Positions 55,811 to 64,000 of a stretch of 64,000 nucleotides of DNA are shown here, piece after piece (position 1 is the first letter of the stretch; every line of letters begins with the position of its first letter). Origin of the DNA: Nocardia testacea NBRC 100365 (lineage in GTDB: Bacteria > Actinomycetota > Actinomycetes > Mycobacteriales > Mycobacteriaceae); assembly GCF_000308775.1 (NCBI RefSeq), contig NZ_BAGJ01000149.1, forward strand, positions 32,804 through 96,803, given 5' to 3'. Made by a program: the position numbers and the translations under genes. Under the pieces are notes generated by a model, which saw only the letters and a list, made by a program, of their open reading frames with translations, was not told the DNA's origin and made no database searches.

Positions 55811-57382
55811 TCACTCCCACTCGATGGTGCCCGGCGGCTTGCTGGTCACATCCAGGACCACCCGGTTGACCTCCGGCACCTCGTTGGTGATCCGGGTCGA
55901 GATCCGTTCGAGCACCTCATAGGGCAGCCGCGTCCAGTCCGCGGTCATCGCGTCCTCGCTCGAGACCGGCCGCAGCACGATGGGGTGCCCGTAGGTGCGC
56001 CCATCGCCCTGCACACCGACACTGCGCACATCCGCGAGCAATACCACCGGGCACTGCCAGATCTGTCCGTCCAGCCCGGCCGCGGTCAGTTCCTCGCGCG
56101 CGATGGCGTCGGCCTGCCGCAGCGTGCGCAACCGGTCCTCGGTGACCTCACCGATGATCCGGATCGCCAGACCCGGGCCCGGGAACGGCTGCCGCGCCAC
56201 GATCTCCTCCGGCAGCCCGAGCTCCCGGCCGACCGCCCGGACCTCGTCCTTGAACAGCAGCCGCAGCGGTTCGACCAGCTCGAACTCCAGGTCCTCGGGC
56301 AGCCCGCCCACATTGTGATGCGATTTGATGTTCGCGGTGCCGCTCCCGCCGCCCGACTCCACCACATCCGGGTACAGCGTTCCCTGGACCAGGAATTCCA
56401 CCGTCGGCGCCGCGTCGCCGGCCGTCTGTTCGCCCACGACCTCGCCCACCGCGTCCTCGAAGGACCGGATGAACTCACGGCCGATGATCTTGCGCTTCTC
56501 CTCCGGGTCGGTGACGCCCTTCAGCTCGCCCAGGAATTTGTCCACCGCGTCCACGGTGACCAGCCGGGCCCCGGTGGCGGCCACGAAATCCCGCTGCACC
56601 TGTTCACGCTCCCCGGCACGCAGCAGCCCATGGTCGACGAACACGCAGGTCAGCTTGTCGCCGATGGCCCGCTGCACCAGGGCGCCGGCCACCGCGCTGT
56701 CCACCCCGCCCGAGAGCCCGCAGATCGCGTGCCCGTCACCGATCTGCTCGCGCACCTGCTCGATCATGACCTCGGCGATATTGGCCGGGGTCCAGGTCGG
56801 CGCGATTCCGGCCATCTCGTGCAGAAACCGGCTCAGCACCTGCTGGCCGTGCGGCGAGTGCAGCACCTCGGGGTGATACTGCACACCCGCCAGCCGCCGC
56901 GCCCGGTTCTCGAATGCCGCGACCGGCGCGCCCACCGTGGTACCGGTGACGGTGAACCCCTCCGGTGCGTCGGTGACCGCGTCACCGTGGCTCATCCACA
57001 CCGGCTGCACCCCGGGCAGGCCCTCGTGCAGCAGACCGCCGTCGATATCGAGTTCGGTGCGCCCGTACTCGCGGGTCCCGGTGTTGGTCACGGTGCCGCC
57101 CAGCGCCTGGGCCATCGCCTGGAATCCGTAGCAGATTCCGAAAACCGGCACATCGATATCGAACAGTCGCGGATCGAGCGAGGGCGCCCCGTCGGCGTAC
57201 ACACTCGCCGGGCCGCCGGACAGGATCACCGCGAGCGGCTGCTTGTCCGCGATCTCGGCGACCGTGGCGGTATGCGGCACCACCTCGGAATACACCTTCG
57301 CCTCCCGGACCCGGCGGGCGATCAACTGCGCATACTGCGCACCGAAGTCGACAACGAGTACGGGTCTCTGGGAATGCGTCAC
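55811..57382 (-). CDS. guaA: GMP synthase (glutamine-hydrolysing)
   Basis: 523 aa. Class I glutamine amidotransferase domain (1-195) with nucleophile Cys in FGICYGFQAMAQALGG and the His/Glu pair in GVQYHPEVLHSPHG; ATP pyrophosphatase domain with SGGVDSAVAGALVQ (about 231-244); C-terminal dimerisation domain ending KPPGTIEWE, the highly conserved GuaA terminus. It converts XMP to GMP and follows GuaB in the pathway. All key residues present. Confidence 0.97.
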   Translation of the reverse strand: MTHSQRPVLVVDFGAQYAQLIARRVREAKVYSEVVPHTATVAEIADKQPLAVILSGGPASVYADGAPSLDPRLFDIDVPVFGICYGFQAMAQALGGTVTNTGTREYGRTELDIDGGLLHEGLPGVQPVWMSHGDAVTDAPEGFTVTGTTVGAPVAAFENRARRLAGVQYHPEVLHSPHGQQVLSRFLHEMAGIAPTWTPANIAEVMIEQVREQIGDGHAICGLSGGVDSAVAGALVQRAIGDKLTCVFVDHGLLRAGEREQVQRDFVAATGARLVTVDAVDKFLGELKGVTDPEEKRKIIGREFIRSFEDAVGEVVGEQTAGDAAPTVEFLVQGTLYPDVVESGGGSGTANIKSHHNVGGLPEDLEFELVEPLRLLFKDEVRAVGRELGLPEEIVARQPFPGPGLAIRIIGEVTEDRLRTLRQADAIAREELTAAGLDGQIWQCPVVLLADVRSVGVQGDGRTYGHPIVLRPVSSEDAMTADWTRLPYEVLERISTRITNEVPEVNRVVLDVTSKPPGTIEWE

Positions 57383-57584
57383 CCGGATGATTCTAGTGCC
57401 GCCTCCCCGGGCCCTCGAGTTCGGTCACCACGGTGCCCGACACGCGCCGACCTGCCATTTCGCGCAGTGGGCTCGCACACACCGGCGAGCGGCGACCGCG
57501 GTGGCCGGAGGGCCCGGCTCCGGAGCCCGGGCCGGACGGACCTCTGCCCGCGACCCGCTCCGGCCCGACCCGGGGAAGGACCGC

Positions 57585-58766
57585 TCAGGCGCGGACGCTC
57601 AACCCGACCTTCTGGAACTCCTTGAGGTCGGAGTAGCCGGCCTTGGCCATGGACCGGCGCAGACCGCCGACCAGGTTGAGGGAGCCGAACGGATCGTCGG
57701 ACGGCCCGGTGAGAACCTGTTCGAGGCTGGGACGTACCGCGGCGGGGCGGGCCGCGGGACCGCTGAGCAGTTCGTCGGCGAGATCCCACGGTTCGTCCAG
57801 CGACAGCAGCGACCCCCGCGGCACCGACGGGTGGGCGGCCGCCGACGGCCAGTACCAGCCGCGGCCCGGGGCCTCGGTGGCCAGCGCCAGCGGTGCGCCC
57901 AGCATGGCGGCGTCGGCACCGCAGGCGATGGCCTTGGCCAGATCACCGGAGGTGTGGATATCGCCGTCGGCGATGACGTGCACGTACCGGCCGCCGGTCT
58001 CGTCGAGGTAGTCCCGGCGGGCCGCTGCGGCGTCGGCGATGGCAGTGGCCATGGGCACCCCGATACCGAGCACCTCACCCGTGGTGGTCGCGCCCTCCTG
58101 CGACCCGTAACCGACGATCACGCCGGCGGCGCCGGTTCGCATCAGATGCAGTGCGGTGCGGTGATCGCTGACTCCGCCCGCCACCACCGGCACATCGAGT
58201 TCGGCGATGAACGTTTTCAGGTTCAGCGGTTCACCGTCACCGACGTGTTCGGCGGAGATGATGGTGCCCTGCACCACCAGCAGGTCGATACCGGCCTGCA
58301 ACAGACCCGGGGTCAGGCTCTGGGCGTTCTGCGGGCTCACCCGCACCGCCACGGTGACCCCACCGGCCCGTACCTGCGCCACCGCGGCGGCGAGGAGGTC
58401 GGGCTGCATGGGCGCGGCGTGCAGTTCCTGCAAGAAGGCCACGGCCCGTTGATAGCTGCCCTTGTCCGCGAGCTCCACCAGCTGCTCGATCTTGGCGGCC
58501 ACATCCGCGTGCCGCGCCCACAGACCTTCACCGTTGATCACACCCAGACCGCCACGCCGGCCCATCTCGACGGCGAATTCCGGAGAGACCAGGGCGTCGG
58601 TGGGATGGGTGAGGAACGGAATATCGAATCGGTAAGCGTCGAGCTGCCAGGCCAGCGAGACCTGGCTCGCCGAACGGGTCCGGCGCGACGGAACGATATC
58701 GACATCGTCCAGTTCGTAGGTCCGGCGAGCCGTCCTACCCATTCCGATCTCGACCATATCGCGCAC
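57585..58766 (-). CDS. guaB3: GuaB3 family IMP dehydrogenase-related protein
   Basis: 393-aa TIM-barrel protein of the IMPDH/GMPR superfamily without CBS domains, found in actinobacteria next to guaB (Rv3410c in M. tuberculosis). Starts VEIGMGRTARRTYELDDVDI (after MRDM); the barrel has phosphate-binding GVIVGYGSQEGATTTGEVLG and GDIHTSGDLAKAIACGADA. The catalytic Cys segment of true IMPDH (SICTT) is not evident; the equivalent loop reads VGYGSQEGATTT, so enzymatic activity is doubtful. The 57383-57584 gap holds nothing visible. Confidence 0.9.
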   Translation of the reverse strand: MRDMVEIGMGRTARRTYELDDVDIVPSRRTRSASQVSLAWQLDAYRFDIPFLTHPTDALVSPEFAVEMGRRGGLGVINGEGLWARHADVAAKIEQLVELADKGSYQRAVAFLQELHAAPMQPDLLAAAVAQVRAGGVTVAVRVSPQNAQSLTPGLLQAGIDLLVVQGTIISAEHVGDGEPLNLKTFIAELDVPVVAGGVSDHRTALHLMRTGAAGVIVGYGSQEGATTTGEVLGIGVPMATAIADAAAARRDYLDETGGRYVHVIADGDIHTSGDLAKAIACGADAAMLGAPLALATEAPGRGWYWPSAAAHPSVPRGSLLSLDEPWDLADELLSGPAARPAAVRPSLEQVLTGPSDDPFGSLNLVGGLRRSMAKAGYSDLKEFQKVGLSVRA

Positions 58767-58806
58767 GAAAATAACTCCTGTGTCGGTGGCGCGCTGCCGC
58801 GCGTGG

Positions 58807-58910
58807 GTTCTCGGCCCCCTCGCCCCACGTTCCCCGCTCGCGAAACCACGCCTGCCGCGCCGACGTTTCGAGAGCGAAAACGCGGAACGGGCAGCGACCC
58901 GGTGTGGGCC
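58807..58910. repeat. Imperfect palindromic element, degenerate copy 3
   Basis: Same plan as the other two, more decayed: GGTTCTCGGCCCCCTCG at the left, ACGTTCCCCGC pairing with GCGGAACG, GCGAAAC with GTTTCG, and right end GGAACGGGCAGCGACCCGG. Lies 40 nt before the guaB3 start on its transcribed side. Confidence 0.5.
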
Positions 58911-59014
58911 TCGCGAAACGAGGCGCCGATGTCATGGTTTCACCTGGTGAACCGCGTAATTACACGTAGACCTTACAGTGTCGCCCACCGCGCCCGCGGC
59001 GCGGTGTTTATTTA

Positions 59015-59134
59015 CGCGCCTGCGGCGCGCGGGGTTGAGGCCCCCTTGTGTCTCGCCGTTTCGGCCTCGAGACTTGCGCCTTCGGCGCGGGCGCTTTCGA
59101 GGCCGAAACGGCGAGACGGGCCTCAACCCTTTGA
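59015..59134. repeat. Imperfect palindromic element, copy 2
   Basis: Inner arms are perfect over 21 bp (59050-59070 with 59097-59117, starting GTCTCGCCGTTTCGG), outer arms GGGTTGAGGCCC (59032-59043) with GGGCCTCAACCC (59118-59129), and TTGCGCCTTCGGCGC in the loop. It sits in the 620-bp gap between guaB and guaB3, which otherwise contains no supportable gene. Confidence 0.75.
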
Positions 59135-59387
59135 GGTGTCTCGTAACACTCGACACATGGGGTTGCGTCGGCATTCGAGGTTCGGGTCGGCATGCGGACG
59201 TGGAGGAACCCTGGGACGGCGCCGGGCCCTCGGAAACGCCCGAGGGGGTGACTGGCACAACCGTCGCGGCGGCGGCGGAACTCTCGTCCGCTGACGAATC
59301 GATCCGTGCGGACCGCGAAACCCGGGTTCCGGTGGTCGCAGTTGCCGGTCGAGGGCGCCCACGCCGGGGCGCGCCCTCGACCGGGCC

Positions 59388-60929
59388 TCACCTACCGGTG
59401 TAGTTGGGTGCCTCGACGGTCATCGTGATGTCGTGCGGGTGGCTTTCCTTCAGCCCGGCGGCGGTGATCTGGACGAACTGCGCTTCCTGCAGATCGGTGA
59501 TCGACTGGGCACCGGTATAGCCCATAGCGGCACGCAGGCCACCGACCAGCTGGTGGATCACCTGGTTGACCGGGCCGCGGAAGGGCACCCGGCCTTCGAT
59601 GCCCTCCGGGACGAGTTTGTCCTCGGCCAGAACGTCGTCCTGGAAGTAGCGGTCCTTGGAGAACGACTTCGCCTGCCCGCGGCCCTGCATGGCGCCGAGC
59701 GAACCCATGCCGCGGTAACTCTTGAACTGCTTACCGCCGACCAGGATCAGTTCGCCCGGGGATTCGGCGGTACCGGCCAGCAGCGAACCGAGCATCACGG
59801 TGGAGGCGCCCGCGGCGATGGCCTTGGCGATATCACCGGAGAACTGGATACCGCCGTCGGCGATCACCGGGACCCCGGCCGGTTTGCAGGCGGCGACGGC
59901 CTCGAGGATGGCGGTGATCTGCGGGGCGCCGACACCGGCGACCACGCGGGTGGTGCAGATCGAGCCCGGTCCGACGCCCACCTTCACCGCGTCGGCGCCC
60001 GCTTCGACCAGTGCCGCGGCACCGGCCCGGGTGGCGATATTGCCGCCGACGACCTGGATGCGGTCACCGACCTCGGCCTTCACCTTGCTCACCATGCTGA
60101 GCACCTGACGCTGGTGTCCGTGCGCGGTATCGACCACCAGAACGTCGGCGCCGGCGTCGGCCAGCGTCATGGCGCGCGACCAGGCGTCGTCGCCGACACC
60201 GACCGCGGCACCCACCAGCAGCCGGCCGTCGCGGTCCTTGGTGGCGTCGGGGAACTGATCGGTCTTGACGAAGTCCTTCACGGTGATGAGCCCGCGCAGC
60301 CGGCCCTCGCCGTCCACGATCGGCAGCTTCTCCACCTTGTGCCGGCGCAGCAGACCGAGCGCGGCCTCGGCGGTGACACCCTCCTGGGCGGTGATGAGCG
60401 GCACCTTGGTCATCACATCGGCGACACGCCGGTTCTGGTCGACCTCGAAGCGCATATCCCGGTTGGTGATGATGCCCACCAGCGCGCCGGTCTCGTCGAC
60501 CACCGGCAGCCCGGAGATGCGGAACCGGGCACACATGGCGTCGACCTCGGCCAGGGTATCGGTGGGGCGACAGGTCACCGGATCGGTGACCATCCCCGCC
60601 TCGGACCGTTTGACGGTCTCCACCTGGCTCGCCTGGTCGGCGACCGACAGATTGCGGTGCAACACACCCATACCACCGGCCCGGGCCATGGCGATGGCCA
60701 TCCGGGCTTCGGTGACGGTGTCCATGGCAGAGCTGACCAGCGGGGTCCGCAGGCGGATCTCCCGGGTCAACCGGCTGGATGTCTCGACCGAGCTGGGGAT
60801 CAGATCCGAAGCGGCGGGGAGCAGCAGTACATCGTCGAAGGTGAGGCCGAGCATGGCGATCTTGTTCGGATCGTCACCACCCGTATGAGGGCGGACTACG
60901 GTGCGCTCGCCCGGTACGGGATTACTCAT
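59388..60929 (-). CDS. guaB: IMP dehydrogenase
   Basis: 513 aa. Rate-limiting step of guanine nucleotide synthesis, IMP to XMP with NAD. TIM barrel with catalytic Cys in GPGSICTTRVVAGVG (about 340) and the flap around YRGMGSLGAMQGRG; two CBS domains inserted after about residue 115 (MVTDPVTCRPTDTLAEVDAM, then VPLITAQEGVTAEAALGLL). It corresponds to guaB2 of mycobacteria. ATG at 60929 (MSNPVPGERTVVRPHTGG). 60930-61175 shows only promoter-type sequence. Confidence 0.97.
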   Translation of the reverse strand: MSNPVPGERTVVRPHTGGDDPNKIAMLGLTFDDVLLLPAASDLIPSSVETSSRLTREIRLRTPLVSSAMDTVTEARMAIAMARAGGMGVLHRNLSVADQASQVETVKRSEAGMVTDPVTCRPTDTLAEVDAMCARFRISGLPVVDETGALVGIITNRDMRFEVDQNRRVADVMTKVPLITAQEGVTAEAALGLLRRHKVEKLPIVDGEGRLRGLITVKDFVKTDQFPDATKDRDGRLLVGAAVGVGDDAWSRAMTLADAGADVLVVDTAHGHQRQVLSMVSKVKAEVGDRIQVVGGNIATRAGAAALVEAGADAVKVGVGPGSICTTRVVAGVGAPQITAILEAVAACKPAGVPVIADGGIQFSGDIAKAIAAGASTVMLGSLLAGTAESPGELILVGGKQFKSYRGMGSLGAMQGRGQAKSFSKDRYFQDDVLAEDKLVPEGIEGRVPFRGPVNQVIHQLVGGLRAAMGYTGAQSITDLQEAQFVQITAAGLKESHPHDITMTVEAPNYTGR

Positions 60930-61175
60930 TCGGATCGACCCCTCCTGGACGTCGGCGAAGCTACCGGGGTGCGGCGACCCGATAGCGAACTGTTACTGGG
61001 ATTGGACTACGGCACCGGTTCTGTTCTGACCGGTGGTGGCCGGGTTATCGGTACTCGTCGGCGCCGTGTCACCATGGTATCGGTCCGCCCGCACCAGGGA
61101 TCAACTGAGGGCATCGCCGAAACTGACGGCGCGGACGGCTGGCGCAGACCGCCCTGTTCTGCGTACCGTGGGGAT

Positions 61176-61589
61176 GTGCGTGACCATCTACCACCTGGCT
61201 TGCCGCCGGATCCGTTCGCCGGAGACCCCGCCGACCCGTCCGCCGCGCTCGATGCCATCGAGCCGGGGGAACCGCTGGATCCTCACGAGCGCCTTGCGGT
61301 CGAGGAGGATCTCGCCGATCTCGCAGTCTACGAGGCGCTACTGGCCCACCGCGGTATCCGCGGGTTGGTGGTGAGCTGCGAGGATTGTCGGCAGGATCAC
61401 TATCACGACTGGGATATGCTGCGCGCCAATCTGTTACAGCTCCTCGTCGACGGCACGGTCCGCCCGCACGAGCCCGCCTACGACCCGACTCCGGAAGCCT
61501 ACGTCACCTGGGATTACTGCCGCGGCTACGCGGACGCCTCGATGAACGAGGCATTCCACGGCGACGGGTTCGACGCCTTCGACAGCTGA
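61176..61589 (+). CDS. DUF5319 protein (Rv3412-like)
   Basis: 137 aa from the GTG at 61176 (VRDHLPPGLPPDPFAGDPAD). Acidic, with two Cys/His groups, CEDCRQDHYHDWDML and TWDYCRGYADASMNEAFHG, that look like a metal site. Lies between guaB2 and the sigma-D locus as in M. tuberculosis. Function unknown. Confidence 0.85.
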   Translation: MRDHLPPGLPPDPFAGDPADPSAALDAIEPGEPLDPHERLAVEEDLADLAVYEALLAHRGIRGLVVSCEDCRQDHYHDWDMLRANLLQLLVDGTVRPHEPAYDPTPEAYVTWDYCRGYADASMNEAFHGDGFDAFDS

Positions 61590-61693
61590 CTCCGGAGCAG
61601 CCGGCCCGCCCGGCAGGATCGGCCGCATCGGGCGGCCGATCGATTTTTCATGGCTACGCCCGGTTCCCCGGCACTCACACCGACCGTGGCCCA

Positions 61694-61742
61694 ACACACC
61701 GATGGCCATCCACAGTTTCCAGGTGGATGGCCATCGGTGTGT
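61694..61742. terminator. Perfect 20-bp stem terminator between DUF5319 gene and rsdA
   Basis: ACACACCGATGGCCATCCAC and its exact complement GTGGATGGCCATCGGTGTGT around a 9-nt loop; lies between convergent genes, 6 nt from the rsdA stop. Confidence 0.85.
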
Positions 61743-61748
61743 CGGCGT

Positions 61749-62951
61749 TCAGTTGGTGGCGCCCCCCGGCAACGGCAGCGGCACCGTGGTCGGAGCCTGC
61801 TGAGGAAGCGACGGGGCCGGCACGACGGTCTGCGGAACCGGCAGGGTGGACGGCTCGGCCGGGCCGGGTGTGCTGATCGTGGACGGCGGCACCTGCGTGG
61901 GCGGCTCCACCGAGTCCACACCCGGTCCGTTCGGAGTGGTGGTACCCGGAACGCCCGGGACGGTGGTGCCGTCCGGAGCGATATCGGGGGCCTGGGTGTC
62001 CGGCGCCGGGGTGTCGGGAGTGTGGGTGTCGGGCGCCTGCGTATCGGGCCGCTCGGTCCCGGGTCCCGGCCGATCGGGGGCCGGCACGTCCGGGGCGCCC
62101 GGCTTGTCACTGCCACCGGGGCCGCTCGGCCGATCGAACGGGAGTTCGCTGCCCGGTCCCGGAGTGGTGGTCACCGTGCTACCGGGCCGCTCCGTGGTCC
62201 CACCGGGATGCGAGGGCACCGGCGCGCCCGGATCGGGCGAGGGCGCGACCTGCTCCAGCTGCGCGGCGATGTCCGGCGGTATCACCTTCCGGACCTCTTC
62301 GAACAGCTGATTCCAGCGTTCGACGAGTTCGTTGCGCTTGGTCGGGTCGTCGACCTGGGTCGTATTCGCCGAGGCCTGCTCGAGCCGTTCCCGCGCCTCG
62401 TCCGGCTTGCCCTGTTCGAGCAGGGTCTGCGCGGCGGCCAGATCGTCACCGGCGTACTGCACGACGGTGCTCTGGGCCTGCTCGCTGAACACGACCTCTT
62501 TGACGCGCCACAGCGCGTCGCCGGGTTCGGCCTGATACGAGAACGCGGAGAGCCCACCGAACACGAGCGCCAGCGCCGCAGCGGTCGTCGCGATCGGGCG
62601 GAGCAGCCGTAAGCGGCCTCCCGATTGCGCGCTGATCCGCGCCTGCCGCGCACCGATCTCCTGGTTGACCGCCGCGACCACCGTATCGAGGTCGGGCGCG
62701 TCGGGTAGCGGCGGCGCCACGATCTCGGCCCGCCAATCCGCCAGCAATGTCGCCAGCTGGAGTTCCTCGGTGCTCTCGGTGGGGACGGGTCCGCCACGGG
62801 CGATAGCGTCGATCAGTTCGTCATCACGACGAACCGCGACGATATCCACCGGTTCGGATCCGGTACCGGAGCCCTCGGCATAGGGATCGGTGTTCCGCGA
62901 TGCACGCCGCGCCCATTTGTCGCCCCGACCGCGCCCGCCATCCCTAGCCAT
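61749..62951 (-). CDS. rsdA: Anti-sigma-D factor RsdA
   Basis: 400 aa from the ATG at 62951 (AGGTGA 5 nt upstream), overlapping sigD by 8 nt. Cytoplasmic N-terminal part with the sigma-binding segment (VDIVAVRRDDELIDAIARGG, about 35-54), a transmembrane helix (PIATTAAALALVFGGLSAF, about 119-137), an extracytoplasmic helical region (EPGDALWRVKEVVFSEQAQS, about 140-240), and a long Pro/Thr-rich tail with tandem PDTxAP units (QAPDTHTPDTPAPDTQAPD). In M. tuberculosis RsdA holds SigD until released by proteolysis. Confidence 0.9.
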   Translation of the reverse strand: MARDGGRGRGDKWARRASRNTDPYAEGSGTGSEPVDIVAVRRDDELIDAIARGGPVPTESTEELQLATLLADWRAEIVAPPLPDAPDLDTVVAAVNQEIGARQARISAQSGGRLRLLRPIATTAAALALVFGGLSAFSYQAEPGDALWRVKEVVFSEQAQSTVVQYAGDDLAAAQTLLEQGKPDEARERLEQASANTTQVDDPTKRNELVERWNQLFEEVRKVIPPDIAAQLEQVAPSPDPGAPVPSHPGGTTERPGSTVTTTPGPGSELPFDRPSGPGGSDKPGAPDVPAPDRPGPGTERPDTQAPDTHTPDTPAPDTQAPDIAPDGTTVPGVPGTTTPNGPGVDSVEPPTQVPPSTISTPGPAEPSTLPVPQTVVPAPSLPQQAPTTVPLPLPGGATN

Positions 62952-63522
62952 ACATTTCACCTGCCCTCGCCACTTGTGCCTTCAATTTTGCGAGCGCCCT
63001 GTGCTGGGCGACCCGGATCGCGCCCGCCGTACTGCCCACGGCGGTTGCGGTTTCTTCTGCTGACAGACCCATGACCAGGCGCAGGATCAAGATCTCTCGA
63101 TGCTTCTCCGGAAGAGTGGCCAGCAGGGTGTTCATCTGCCGGCTGGTTTCCGATTCGAGAGCTCGTTGCTCCGGGCCGTGGTCGGTGGATATGACATCTG
63201 GTACTTCGGCCATCGCCTCCGCCTTGTTACGGGAGGCGTTGCGATGGGCGTCGGCAACCTTGTGCGATGCGATTCCGTATACGAAGGCCATGAACGGCCT
63301 ACCCTGGTCCTGATACCTGGGTAGCGCGGTCATGACCGCTAGACAGACCTCCTGCGCGACATCGTCCGCGGAGAGTTGTCCACGCTCCGCGACACCGATC
63401 CGCGCGCGGCAATAGCGCATCACCAGCGGGCGGACCATTTCCAGTACCTGAGCTAAAGCAGACCTGTCGCCCTGCGCAGCGGCGGCGACGGCGCGGTCCA
63501 ACTCTTCGCCCGTGTGCGTCAT
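62944..63522 (-). CDS. sigD: RNA polymerase ECF sigma factor SigD
   Basis: 192 aa from the ATG at 63522 (MTHTGEELDRAVAAAAQGDR). Sigma2 region at about 15-90 (LVMRYCRARIG, ADDVAQEVCLAVMTALPRYQ, PFMAFVYGIASHKVADAHRN) and sigma4 at about 125-180 (LLATLPEKHREILILRLVMGL, SAEETATAVGSTAGAIRVAQ). Co-transcribed with its anti-sigma factor. In mycobacteria SigD contributes to starvation and ribosomal gene expression. Confidence 0.94.
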   Translation of the reverse strand: MTHTGEELDRAVAAAAQGDRSALAQVLEMVRPLVMRYCRARIGVAERGQLSADDVAQEVCLAVMTALPRYQDQGRPFMAFVYGIASHKVADAHRNASRNKAEAMAEVPDVISTDHGPEQRALESETSRQMNTLLATLPEKHREILILRLVMGLSAEETATAVGSTAGAIRVAQHRALAKLKAQVARAGEMYG

Positions 63523-63648
63523 CGTCAGCGGAATTCCTGGCGTTACAAAGTGGCACGGTCGGTGACGACCAGTGCTTCCGCCGGTCCAGCGGAACGGGTC
63601 CACAATAGGACACCGGCGGCGCCACGGGTCGAGACGGTGGAACTCGGG

Positions 63649-64000
63649 TTACCCACGCGCATCACGAAATCGCCCGCCACGCCGGGAGATGAGTGTCCGA
63701 CACGCCTCCGCGTCGGCCATCGCCGTGTCGCGGTCACCCGGTCCGGCGGCCAGGCCGCCGCGCAGCATGGCGCAGGCCCACCGCAGGGGAACCGAACCGG
63801 AGACACGGCATTCCTCATCGATACGGTCGGCCAGCGCGAGGGCACGAGTCCGCTGTCCGGTGGCGCTCGCGGCGGCGGCGACCAGCAGGCGCGATTTGAT
63901 CCCGTGCCGGACCGAGGGCCCCTGTTCGGCCAGCGTGAGCGCGGCCTCCGCGGCGGCCAGCGCCGGCGCACCGCGGCCGTCGGCGAGCGCGGTCTCGGCG
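63649..64000 (-). CDS. Hypothetical protein (Rv3415c-like), C-terminal part, cut by window edge
   Basis: The last 117 codons, read on the minus strand, are open to the window edge and end at a TAA at 63649: AETALADGRGAPALAAAEAA, LTLAEQGPSVRHGIKSRLLV, ALALADRIDEECRVSGSVPL, RWACAMLRGGLAAGPGDRDT, AEACRTLISRRGG. The helical, Ala-rich alternation resembles TPR-like repeats. There is no start in the window. It lies upstream of sigD on the same strand, matching Rv3415c by position. Confidence 0.75.
   Translation of the reverse strand, partial: AETALADGRGAPALAAAEAALTLAEQGPSVRHGIKSRLLVAAAASATGQRTRALALADRIDEECRVSGSVPLRWACAMLRGGLAAGPGDRDTAMADAEACRTLISRRGGRFRDARG

Noticed and set aside
55628..57625. 665-aa plus-strand ORF covering guaA
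   Set aside because: Shadow of guaA, whose motifs are complete on the minus strand.
58932..59258. 108-aa minus-strand ORF between guaB and guaB3
   Set aside because: It runs through the palindromic repeat element and has no conserved features.
59433..61076. Long plus-strand extension upstream of the DUF5319 gene
   Set aside because: Reads antisense to guaB; only the part from 61176 has family character.
63543..63971. 142-aa minus-strand ORF near the window end
   Set aside because: Arg/Pro-rich frame; another minus-strand frame open to the edge (63649-64000) has normal helical composition and fits the expected Rv3415c position.

Overview
The window is high-GC actinobacterial DNA, most likely from Nocardia or a close mycolic-acid relative. 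It carries mycothiol conjugate amidase. It also has two gene blocks whose order matches Mycobacterium tuberculosis, as I recall that map. The first block is mca, a small membrane protein, a DUF4307 protein, greA, metB, cbs, an SGNH esterase and a fadA3-like thiolase (about Rv1083 to Rv1074c). The second is imuA'-imuB, guaA, guaB3, guaB2, a DUF5319 protein, rsdA, sigD and an Rv3415c-like protein (about Rv3394c to Rv3415c). These blocks are the housekeeping backbone; accessory DNA sits between and beside them.

Layout. 1-2.6 kb: the end of a Rid-family gene and a thioredoxin-fold DUF255 gene. 2.6-13.8 kb: a defence island with an unusual HTH-methylase-specificity fusion paired with a small ORF, a complete hsdM-hsdS-hsdR type I restriction system, and an AbiE type IV toxin-antitoxin pair. 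The island is bracketed by two copies of the 5' end of the DUF255 gene, which share a 50-bp identical core; one copy is intact and the other is a 56-codon stub. 14.2-28 kb: the first conserved block, covering thiol and sulfur metabolism, transcript cleavage, acyl-CoA oxidation and a mechanosensitive-channel-like protein.

28-42 kb: a second accessory region. It starts with VapBC, an AlkD-like protein and two small Nocardia-type ORFs facing an XRE regulator across a perfect palindrome. Next comes a tight five-gene run (31.6-36.6 kb): two tandem paralogues of unknown function, a small acidic-tailed membrane protein, an asparagine-synthase-like enzyme without the N-terminal cysteine, and a cupin-like protein. 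The region ends in a decaying stretch with a truncated SDR, a frameshifted beta-lactamase-like gene, a LysR gene without its HTH and a 5'-truncated MBL hydrolase. 42-64 kb: backbone again, with a Bax-inhibitor-1 protein, a secreted protein, a MarR regulator, a Ser/Thr kinase, LexA-type imuA'-imuB, two lipoproteins, an rRNA methyltransferase, a PspC-type two-component system, purine genes, and the sigma-D/anti-sigma-D pair.

Functional links: HsdM, HsdS and HsdR form one enzyme and their genes overlap by 4 nt. AbiEi/AbiEii and VapB/VapC are coupled pairs. ImuA' and ImuB act in SOS mutagenesis. MetB and Cbs are the two transsulfuration enzymes in the forward and reverse directions. GuaB and GuaA make GMP. 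RsdA restrains SigD. A roughly 100-130 bp imperfect palindrome occurs three times upstream of minus-strand genes between 51.9 and 59.2 kb, with paired changes in its arms. No rRNA, tRNA, CRISPR array, integrase or transposase gene was found.
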